Part shown: positions 35,174-42,125 of the stretch, one piece after another
Numbering within the stretch: the first letter of the stretch is position 1
Layout: the number at the start of each line of letters is the position of its first letter
NCBI RefSeq assembly: GCF_002813135.1
Contig: NZ_PHTY01000001.1
Location: 677,501 to 741,500, forward strand
DNA length: 64,000 nt
Source of the DNA: Ulvibacter sp. MAR_2010_11
GTDB taxonomy: Bacteria; Bacteroidota; Bacteroidia; Flavobacteriales; Flavobacteriaceae
Reading direction: 5' to 3'
Notes under the pieces: generated by a model
Database searches by the model: none
What the model was told of the DNA's origin: nothing
Seen by the model: only the letters and a program-made list of their open reading frames with translations
Translations under genes and position numbers: made by a program

Positions 35174-35932
35174 GTGGAAGAACACAACAACATATCCCAA
35201 GAACTTCTGGAAACCATCGAAAGGTTTATAACCCGATCGATGGACAAAGAAGAATACATACTTTTTGAAAAAAGAATGGAGGCAGATCCGGTGCTTCGGC
35301 AACAGGTGAACGATTTACGGATCATTCTTTCCGGACTTGAAACCTCAATTCTCAAAGAAAAAATGAATGCCTTTCACAAGGAAATTTCATCAGAAAATTC
35401 CAAAGAAAAGAAAGTACGTCCCACCATTAAGAAAATAAAAAAATCGAAATATCCCGTATTTGCAATAGCAGCAGTATGTGTTGCACTATTTGGCACTTTT
35501 TATTTTATGAGTTTGGACAGTACATCGGAGAAACTATTTTCAAAATATTTCATCGCTGATCCGGGATTACCCACAACCATGAGTTCCAACTCCAACTTCG
35601 ATTTTTACGATGCCATGGTCAATTACAAGAGGGAAGAATATACAATTGCTATTGCTAAATGGGAAAAACTTTCAGAAGAAAAAATTGACAATGACACTTT
35701 AAATTATTATCTGGGAGTTTCTTATCTGGCGCATGGAGACAGTGAGAAAGCTTTGAACTATTTGGAAACATTGGGAGCCTATCCCGAGAGTATGTTCGCA
35801 GAAGATGCCATCTATTACAGAGCATTGGCGTTGATAAGATTAGGCGAAACCGCTAAAGCTTCAAAATTATTGCAAGCCTACCCAACTGTAAAGAACGATC
35901 AATTACTATTCGATTTAAACAAAAATAAATGA
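35174..35932 (+). CDS. Membrane-anchored TPR protein, probable anti-sigma factor
   Basis: 252 residues beginning at a GTG codon. The cytosolic N-terminus (IERFITRSMDKEEYILFEKRMEADPVLRQQVNDLR) has the layout of anti-sigma N-terminal domains in Bacteroidota but no zinc-binding His/Cys set. One membrane helix follows at about 95-113 (FAIAAVCVALFGTFYFM). The C-terminal half is TPR-like (AIAKWEKLSEEKIDNDTLNYYLGVSYLAHGDSEKALNYLE) and would lie in the periplasm. It is 6 bp after the sigma gene, and its stop overlaps the CHAT gene start by 4 bases. The anti-sigma role is inferred from topology and gene order. Confidence 0.82.
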   Translation: MEEHNNISQELLETIERFITRSMDKEEYILFEKRMEADPVLRQQVNDLRIILSGLETSILKEKMNAFHKEISSENSKEKKVRPTIKKIKKSKYPVFAIAAVCVALFGTFYFMSLDSTSEKLFSKYFIADPGLPTTMSSNSNFDFYDAMVNYKREEYTIAIAKWEKLSEEKIDNDTLNYYLGVSYLAHGDSEKALNYLETLGAYPESMFAEDAIYYRALALIRLGETAKASKLLQAYPTVKNDQLLFDLNKNK

Positions 35933-38900
35933 TCCGGCTGGTTGCACATGGATATCCAATTCTATTACTGGCAATATTGTGTTGTTGCAACTTGTCTTTT
36001 AGCCAAGAATCACATTTTGCCGGACCCCATTATATCGAAAAGCTTATTGAGCAAAAAAAAATAGAAGAAGCCAATAAATTGTTGACTTCAGAAATAGCTG
36101 CATTTAAAGCACAAGGTAATTATGATACATTGGTCAGCTATATCCCGCTGTTAGGTAATGCTTCTCTGTCCCTTAATAATATACCGGGCGCTACAGAAAG
36201 AGCGCATAGATTGGTTCTGGAAATTAAACCGTTCGTTACACCGCATTTATATGCAAAAGCGCAGGTAGAACTAAGTAATCTTTACTTTACAGCCAGACAA
36301 AACGACAAAGTTTTGGAGGCGTGTTTAGAAGGCTTGAAATATGTAGGACAAGGCAAATCTTCGGACAGGCTGCTGCTTTCTACATTGCATTACAATATTG
36401 GAACTGCTCATCTTAATTTGGGGGCTTTAGTTGAGGCAAAAAAACATCTCATTTCTGCCAAGAGAGTTTTGGATAAGGAATCCGGTAAAAATTTAAATGA
36501 GTATTATAATATTTATAATTCTACCGGGAGGTATTATGCAAGTATTTCACAATTAGACAGCTCCACCTATTATTATAAAAAAGCAGTGAACACTCTCGGT
36601 AAAATGGATAGTACCGAAGTGAACCGAGATTATTGGAAAGCCATTGTAAACAATAACATTGCATTGAACTTACAAAATGTAGGGAACACCCAGCAAGCAA
36701 TAGAGTATATTAAAAATTCAATATCCGATTATAAAAAATTCATGGTCGTTGCAACAGACTCGACTAAGAAACTCAGGGCACAAAAGTATCGTCTGGCTAC
36801 AATTGATAATCTGGGGACATTTTACCACGGACTTGGTGAATTCAATATGGCTTTAGAGTTGATGGAATATTCCTATCGTGAAAAAATAAAACTTCTGGGG
36901 TCAAATGATCCCAATGTCGTTTTTTCACTCGCCATATTGGGACATGGTAATCTAAGTGCTAAAAACTATGAGGACGCAGGTGTATATTTGGATAAGGCGT
37001 TGGAGTTAATCGATGAAAATCCTTCAAATTATTCACTTTTACACAGCTATACCCTTGCACTTAGAGCTTCTATATTTGAAGCATTAGAGCAATGGGAACA
37101 AGCTGAAGAAATGTATAAAAAAAGTGAATCGCTATATATGCAATCGTTTGACGGCACCTACTCAAAAGACTATCTGGATACCATGATCAACATGTCTCTT
37201 TTTTATTCAAAAAGAGGCAAATCAGAAAAGGCATTGACATTAGCTAACACAGGCTACCGAGTTACCCAAAATGAAAGGTATCAAAATGATCTGATACATT
37301 TTCATCACATTCAGAATATGGCAAATGTCCATTTTGAATTAAAAAATTATCCTGAAGCTTTACAATACAGTGATGAGGCACTAAACTTCTTCGAGCAAAA
37401 TTCCTTTACTTCAGCCTCACTCTCCGATTCTATTCAGATTGAATTTATAAAACCCCGTTCGCTACTCATTAACGCAAAATCCAAATTCCATCTCCAGGAA
37501 AAGAAATCGGAGGCTTTTTTAAAGAATATTTTGGCTCAGGTGGAAGAAGGCGTTACTATCTTGGAACGTCGAAAAACCCTTATTAAAACCCCCGAAGATT
37601 TGCAGATTCTTATAGATGACAACAATGACCTTTTCAGTTTTATAAAACAAATCCGTTTAGACCTCTACGAAATTACCAAGAATGACTCCTATTTATTAGG
37701 GCTCATTAATGCCCACGAATCCGGAATTTACAATCGTATCCGATCCAGATTGAACATTCGAAACGATATATCATTTGCCAATGTCCCCAAGGAGATTTTA
37801 AATAAGGAAATACAATTAAAAAAGAAGCTCGCTTCGGCATTGGAAACATCAAAAATTAACAATTTCAGCACCTTCTTTGATGCAACCGCCAATTGGGAAA
37901 TCTTTCTGGATTCTTTAAAGCATGCCTATCCAAAGTATTATAAAATGCGGTACGGGACCATCGAAAAACCATTGGACCAACTGCAAGAACACATTCCAAA
38001 AACTGTAACAGTAGTGAGGTATTTTTTTATCGATGAGAATTTGTATGCTTTTGTAGTTTCTTCTTCTGAAAAAAAACTCTATCCTCTGGAGTTTAAAGCT
38101 GTAAAAGAATACATTCCTCAACTTGTCGATAACAATTTTGATGTAAAAAAGGTAAGTCCGAAGCTATTTGAACTCTACCAAAGTCTTTGGAAACCTTTCG
38201 AAAAAGATATTAAGACGGAAAGAATAATTATTATCCCCGACAGAGAGTTGTTCAATCTCAGTTTCGAATTGCTGACTCCTGCTCCTATCAATTCATTTGC
38301 CGATTTGAGCACCAACAGCTTACTGGCCAAATATATTATTTCCTACAATTTCAGTTTATTGTTGCAAATGGGGTATGAATCAAAAATGAATATCTATTCG
38401 GAAAATTTTGTAGCCTTTGCGCCCGAGTTTTCTGAAAAGATGAAAGAGGAATATGTTCTTGCCATTACAGATTCTGCTTCCATAGATAGAAACTATTTAA
38501 CACTACTACCTCAACCTTTCAGTCTCGATATAGTAAAAAGGTATTCGAAAATGTTCGAAGGGAGTTCTTTTATTAATGAAAAGGCTTCAAAACAGCTTTT
38601 CCAAAAAAACGCCGGAGAGCATAAAATAATTCATATTGGGACTCATGCCGAATCCAACAATGTAAGTCCCGAACTTTCCCGTCTCATTTTTGCAAAAAAT
38701 ATTTCCGAAGCAAACATAGATGATAACTTTCTCTATACCTACGAGATTTACGATCTTAATCTATCCTCACAATTAGCAATTCTAACGGCTTGCGAAACCG
38801 GAAAACCAACCTATCAGGCAGGAGAAGGAATGATTTCATTGGCTCACGCCTTTACCTATGCCGGAAGTGAAAGCATTCTTACAAGTCTATGGAAAATAGA

Positions 38901-39177
38901 CGAAAAATCCAGCGCACTAATACTGGCATCCTTTTACGACAACCTGGCAAAAGGAATGCCTAAAGATAAGGCCTTAAAAGAAGCCAAGCTTACCTATTTA
39001 TCGACTGCGCCGGGAAGGTCCATCGCGCCTCAATACTGGGCCGGTTTAATTATCATGGGCGATACTACTCCTCTTGAACTTACTACGAGCAGCCCAATGT
39101 GGTATTGGTGGGTGGGTGGTTTGTTATTGGTCTTATTCCTTCTCTACTTTTTTTGGTTTCGCAGGACAAAATCATAA
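35929..39177 (+). CDS. Exported TPR-CHAT protease with C-terminal membrane anchor
   Basis: 1082 residues. Signal sequence (about 1-25, LLLAILCCCNLSFSQ), many TPR-type helices from 30 to 520 (for example VEAKKHLISAKRVL, AIEYIKNSISDYKK, ALQYSDEALNFFEQ), a linker, and a CHAT (caspase-like) domain at about 680-1045. The catalytic dyad is intact: H906 in IIHIGTHAES and C955 in ILTACETGK. A single C-terminal helix (about 1056-1075, VGGLLLVLFLLYFFWF) ends in a short basic tail. With a signal peptide the TPR and protease parts should face the periplasm. It is translationally coupled to the putative anti-sigma factor, a natural candidate substrate. Confidence 0.9.
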   Translation: MIRLVAHGYPILLLAILCCCNLSFSQESHFAGPHYIEKLIEQKKIEEANKLLTSEIAAFKAQGNYDTLVSYIPLLGNASLSLNNIPGATERAHRLVLEIKPFVTPHLYAKAQVELSNLYFTARQNDKVLEACLEGLKYVGQGKSSDRLLLSTLHYNIGTAHLNLGALVEAKKHLISAKRVLDKESGKNLNEYYNIYNSTGRYYASISQLDSSTYYYKKAVNTLGKMDSTEVNRDYWKAIVNNNIALNLQNVGNTQQAIEYIKNSISDYKKFMVVATDSTKKLRAQKYRLATIDNLGTFYHGLGEFNMALELMEYSYREKIKLLGSNDPNVVFSLAILGHGNLSAKNYEDAGVYLDKALELIDENPSNYSLLHSYTLALRASIFEALEQWEQAEEMYKKSESLYMQSFDGTYSKDYLDTMINMSLFYSKRGKSEKALTLANTGYRVTQNERYQNDLIHFHHIQNMANVHFELKNYPEALQYSDEALNFFEQNSFTSASLSDSIQIEFIKPRSLLINAKSKFHLQEKKSEAFLKNILAQVEEGVTILERRKTLIKTPEDLQILIDDNNDLFSFIKQIRLDLYEITKNDSYLLGLINAHESGIYNRIRSRLNIRNDISFANVPKEILNKEIQLKKKLASALETSKINNFSTFFDATANWEIFLDSLKHAYPKYYKMRYGTIEKPLDQLQEHIPKTVTVVRYFFIDENLYAFVVSSSEKKLYPLEFKAVKEYIPQLVDNNFDVKKVSPKLFELYQSLWKPFEKDIKTERIIIIPDRELFNLSFELLTPAPINSFADLSTNSLLAKYIISYNFSLLLQMGYESKMNIYSENFVAFAPEFSEKMKEEYVLAITDSASIDRNYLTLLPQPFSLDIVKRYSKMFEGSSFINEKASKQLFQKNAGEHKIIHIGTHAESNNVSPELSRLIFAKNISEANIDDNFLYTYEIYDLNLSSQLAILTACETGKPTYQAGEGMISLAHAFTYAGSESILTSLWKIDEKSSALILASFYDNLAKGMPKDKALKEAKLTYLSTAPGRSIAPQYWAGLIIMGDTTPLELTTSSPMWYWWVGGLLLVLFLLYFFWFRRTKS

Positions 39178-39189
39178 AAATTTTCTACA

Positions 39190-39210
39190 AAGGTGATGAC
39201 ATATCACCTT
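39190..39210 (+). other. Hairpin between CHAT gene stop and promoter copy C
   Basis: AAGGTGAT (39190-39197) pairs with ATCACCTT (39203-39210) across a GACAT loop, 12 bases after the CHAT stop codon. No run of T follows directly, so it is at best a weak terminator. It contains the GATGACA half of the ECF-type motif. Confidence 0.4.
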
Positions 39211-39223
39211 CTCTTTCGATGTA
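39195..39223 (+). promoter_or_regulatory. Putative ECF sigma promoter, copy C (39308/39667 unit)
   Basis: GATGACA (39195-39201), 15-base spacer, CGATGTA (39217-39223), 84 bases before the ATG at 39308. Spacing is one base longer than in the other three copies. The leader that follows resembles that of copy A, including the palindrome and a TTATGCTTTTT stretch before the start codon. Confidence 0.65.
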
Positions 39224-39238
39224 CTAATAAAGCACCCT

Positions 39239-39254
39239 GATTTTGCCCAAAATC
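39239..39254 (+). promoter_or_regulatory. Palindromic leader element, copy 2
   Basis: GATTTTGCCCAAAATC, identical to 30277-30292 and again 15 bases after the CGATGTA half of the promoter motif. Conservation of sequence and distance in two otherwise different leaders argues for function. Confidence 0.6.
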
Positions 39255-39307
39255 TGCTTCTTAGAATTAGCATTGATTCCTGCTTATGCTTTTTTAAAGT
39301 TTAAGTC

Positions 39308-39667
39308 ATGAAAAAATTAGTATTCCTAGTATTGTTCTTTTCTGCTTCTTCTTACGGACAAGTTGGAATAAATACCACTACACCTAAAGGAGCTTTGGAT
39401 ATTGTTTCCAATAATCTTGGGCTTGTTTTACCTAGGGTAACCCAAATAGAAGACGTTACCAACAATAATTCAGGTCTTGCGGAAAACGGGACCATTGTAT
39501 ATGATGAATCTCGCAACCAAACCTGCTTTAGAATCTCAAGTACCTGGATATGTATTGCAAACGATGCCAGTATAGCAGTCACTACACCGGCACTCGGTAC
39601 GCCACCCCTTAAAGCTCCTATAGTTAAAAAAGACCATTATAACACCCTTAAAAAGCAGGATCGATAA
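39308..39667 (+). CDS. Small secreted protein consisting of the VGIxTTTP N-terminal module
   Basis: 119 residues: signal peptide (to about residue 18, SSYGQ), then a module VGINTTTPKGALDIVSNNLGLVLPRVTQIEDV ... GTIVYDESRNQTCFRISSTWICI and a short basic tail. The same module begins the proteins at 30355 and 39667. Here nothing follows it, so the protein is either a free module or a truncated relative. Its stop overlaps the next start (TAATG), so the two are coupled. Function unknown; two Cys (TCF and WICI) are shared with the next protein. Confidence 0.75.
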   Translation: MKKLVFLVLFFSASSYGQVGINTTTPKGALDIVSNNLGLVLPRVTQIEDVTNNNSGLAENGTIVYDESRNQTCFRISSTWICIANDASIAVTTPALGTPPLKAPIVKKDHYNTLKKQDR

Positions 39668-41382
39668 TGAGAACTTTAAATTTCATTGTGTTACTAATAC
39701 CTTTTTGTCTATTTGGACAAATTGGTATAGGAACCTTAGCTCCAAAAGGGGTGTTGGACATTTCTTCTAGCGATACCGGGCTTGTCATCCCAAGGGTAAC
39801 AAAAATTGAAGATGTCACCGATGGTAATGGTAATGAGCCAATCGATGGAACAGCTGTTTACGATATTTCCAGAAATAAAACCTGTTTCAAGATAGATGGT
39901 GAATGGGTTTGTATTGACGATTTGGGAAATATTACAGTGGTGGATATATATACCTGTGAATCTTTCGTTTATTTAAAGCCGAGTAATGCAGAATCTCAAG
40001 ATTACTTTGGATCTGTTATTGCTTTGAGTCAGGACGGGACTATATTGGCAGTGAGCCACGCTGGAGAAAACAGCAATGCTACTGGCATAAACGGAGATGA
40101 CTCTAATAATTTGGCAACTACTTCCGGCGCTGTTTTTATTTTTTCCAAAAGCAACGGCATCTGGAGTCAAGAAGCTTTTATTAAAGCCTCTAATACCGAT
40201 ACCGGAGATCTATTCGGATTTTCGATGGCACTTAATGACACTGGAGATGTTTTAGCGGTAGGAGCAAATAATGAAGATAGTGCATTTCAAAATAATCAAG
40301 CAGATAATTCCATTACCAATGCCGGGGCAGTCTATATTTTTCGTAAAAGTGCAGGATCCTGGAGCCAAACAGCTTATATAAAAGCTCCTATAATAAGTGC
40401 TAGTAACAACGGAAATGGTACTGGGGAAACATTTGGAGCTAGTATCGATTTTAATTCCGATGGCACTATCCTAGCGGTGGGAGCTCCCTATGATGACAAT
40501 CCAAATCCGGGCATCAATCCAAATCTTAATGCTTCTTCAACTCAGTTTTATGGCGGAGTATATCTTTATAGCTACAATGGTTTTCAATGGCAATTCGATG
40601 ACTATATTAAACCTGCCATAGTAGGTCAGGACTATTTCGGAGCAAAGGTAAAACTGGATGATGTTGGCGATCGACTTTTTGTATCGGCGACAATGGAAGG
40701 AAGCAATTCAACCACTATTAATTCTGGTGCGAATTTAAACAATCTCTTTAGAGCGGGCGCTGTATACGCCTTTGTAAAAAATGCAGGTGTCTGGAGTCAA
40801 GAGGCCTACATAAAACCATGGGCGATAGATGCACAAGATTATTTTGGATCTCAAATCGATATTAATGACGACGGAAGTGTGTTGGCCGTTGGTACTTTTA
40901 ATGAAGACAGTAATGCCATTGGGATAAACGGCAACCCTAACGATAATAGCCAGGCTAATTCAGGAGCTGTATTTACATTTACCCGCAGCGGAATAACCTG
41001 GTCACCTCAAACATATATAAAAGCTCCCTTCGCTGTAAGTGGGTGGTTTTCACACAACCTATCCTTATCTTCCTCAGGTGAAAAACTCTTTGTAGGGGCG
41101 CCATTGGAATCAAGCGATGCTATGTGTTTTGATGGAGATTATTCCAACACCAACCGGTCCGTTTCGGGTGGAGTATTTTTATATGAATTTGATAATTCAA
41201 ACTGGATATTATCCCGCTATATTAAAGCACCTAACCCTGATTCTGGAGATTGGTTCGGAGAGATTCTAGGAATTTCACCCAATGGTAATTACTTAACAAT
41301 TGGGGCCCGACGTGAAGATAGCATAGATTACTCTCAAACTAATAATTCATTGGATGTTGGTGCACTATATATAGTTGATTGA
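39667..41382 (+). CDS. Secreted FG-GAP-like beta-propeller protein
   Basis: 571 residues. Signal peptide (LIPFCLFGQ), the N-terminal module (IGIGTLAPKGVLDISSSDTGLVIPRVTKIEDV ... KTCFKIDGEWVCI) and then seven repeats of the FG-GAP kind, each with a core such as DYFGSVIALSQDGTILAVS, DLFGFSMALNDTGDVLAVG and DYFGSQIDINDDGSVLAVG. Seven repeats suggest a closed seven-bladed propeller of the integrin-alpha type. There is no T9SS domain at the C-terminus (ends ALYIVD). Likely a surface or periplasmic adhesion or binding protein under the ECF-type promoter at 39195. Confidence 0.85.
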   Translation: MRTLNFIVLLIPFCLFGQIGIGTLAPKGVLDISSSDTGLVIPRVTKIEDVTDGNGNEPIDGTAVYDISRNKTCFKIDGEWVCIDDLGNITVVDIYTCESFVYLKPSNAESQDYFGSVIALSQDGTILAVSHAGENSNATGINGDDSNNLATTSGAVFIFSKSNGIWSQEAFIKASNTDTGDLFGFSMALNDTGDVLAVGANNEDSAFQNNQADNSITNAGAVYIFRKSAGSWSQTAYIKAPIISASNNGNGTGETFGASIDFNSDGTILAVGAPYDDNPNPGINPNLNASSTQFYGGVYLYSYNGFQWQFDDYIKPAIVGQDYFGAKVKLDDVGDRLFVSATMEGSNSTTINSGANLNNLFRAGAVYAFVKNAGVWSQEAYIKPWAIDAQDYFGSQIDINDDGSVLAVGTFNEDSNAIGINGNPNDNSQANSGAVFTFTRSGITWSPQTYIKAPFAVSGWFSHNLSLSSSGEKLFVGAPLESSDAMCFDGDYSNTNRSVSGGVFLYEFDNSNWILSRYIKAPNPDSGDWFGEILGISPNGNYLTIGARREDSIDYSQTNNSLDVGALYIVD

Positions 41383-41567
41383 TAAAATAATAGAACTTTT
41401 TGTTAAATAGAAAAATGGTGTTGCATTTGGTGTTCCATAGCCTATGAAAGAAAAACTACTCACTGTGGGGAGTGATGTACCTAACTTTTAAAAATGGGTT
41501 ATGGAGCCAACTGCTTCGAATAATAAGCTTTCTAATAAACGTAACTGTTAAATTAAATAGCAAAAAG

Positions 41568-41930
41568 ATGATTTATAGTAACGAAAAACAATGCAACAGG
41601 CATATTAGAGCTTTTAAGAGGCTTTGCATAGAGGAAAAGAAATTCTTGGATAACCTAAGTCTTAAAACTACAGCCTGTGAAATTGGCATTAGTACAGGGC
41701 ATTTATCGCGAATTATTAATACCGAAATCAATATAAGTTTTTCAGATTATATCAATGTATTGCGTGTTGAAGAAGCAAAAACCTATTTAATCAATCCAAA
41801 ATTCTCAAAGTATACCATTGCGGCTATTGGATTGGAAGCAGGTTTTAATTCTAAATCTACGTTTAACGATTCCTTTAAAAAAATCGCGGGATGTACTCCT
41901 TCCGAATTTAAAAAAGGACATCTCAATTAG
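41568..41930 (+). CDS. AraC-type DNA-binding domain protein, short
   Basis: 120 residues from the ATG at 41568; the frame is open to an ATG at 41472 but the extra 32 residues look unlike a domain. It is nearly only an AraC helix-turn-helix pair: SLKTTACEIGISTGHLSRIINTEINISFSDYINVLRVEEAKTYL and FSKYTIAAIGLEAGFNSKSTFNDSFKKIAGCTPSEFK. The sensor domain expected in front is missing, so it may be the remnant of a larger regulator. It lies inside the ECF locus and could act on the palindromes found there; that is a guess. Confidence 0.72.
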   Translation: MIYSNEKQCNRHIRAFKRLCIEEKKFLDNLSLKTTACEIGISTGHLSRIINTEINISFSDYINVLRVEEAKTYLINPKFSKYTIAAIGLEAGFNSKSTFNDSFKKIAGCTPSEFKKGHLN

Positions 41931-41972
41931 TACAAATTTTCATGATATGTGAATATCTCGGACATTTTATCC

Positions 41973-41992
41973 TAAAAGTAAAATTACTTTTA
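41973..41992. repeat. AT-rich perfect inverted repeat
   Basis: TAAAAGTAA and TTACTTTTA, 9-bp arms around AA, 42 bases after the AraC-type gene. It uses the same TTACTTTT/AAAAGTAA words as the divergent promoter at 16846, in the opposite arrangement. Possible terminator hairpin or binding site. Confidence 0.4.
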
Positions 41993-42004
41993 AAACGCTT
42001 AAAA

Positions 42005-42037
42005 TTCAGAAATGAAACCTGTTTCTGAAGATTTTTT
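42005..42037 (+). terminator. Intrinsic terminator after the AraC-type gene
   Basis: TTCAGAAA (42005-42012) pairs with TTTCTGAA (42022-42029) around a 9-base loop and is followed by a T run (42032-42037). Confidence 0.7.
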
Positions 42038-42070
42038 CTTCCCCTCTTTTTTAGGCAATGAAAATTATTT

Positions 42071-42098
42071 GATGACATTTTTAAGCTACATCGATGCA
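42071..42098 (+). promoter_or_regulatory. Putative ECF sigma promoter, copy D (T9SS propeller gene)
   Basis: GATGACA (42071-42077), 14 bases, CGATGCA (42092-42098), ending 27 bases before the ATG at 42126. It differs from the other copies by one base in the second half (C for T). It stands alone after a terminator, so it is the natural promoter for this gene. Confidence 0.6.
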
Positions 42099-42125
42099 AT
42101 AATATAATCCTTAAACTAACATAGT

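Noticed and set aside
35929-39177. TPR-CHAT protein as a CRISPR-linked or gasdermin-type defence protease
   Set aside because: No Cas, gasdermin or other defence gene is near; it has a signal peptide and membrane anchor and is coupled to sigma genes.
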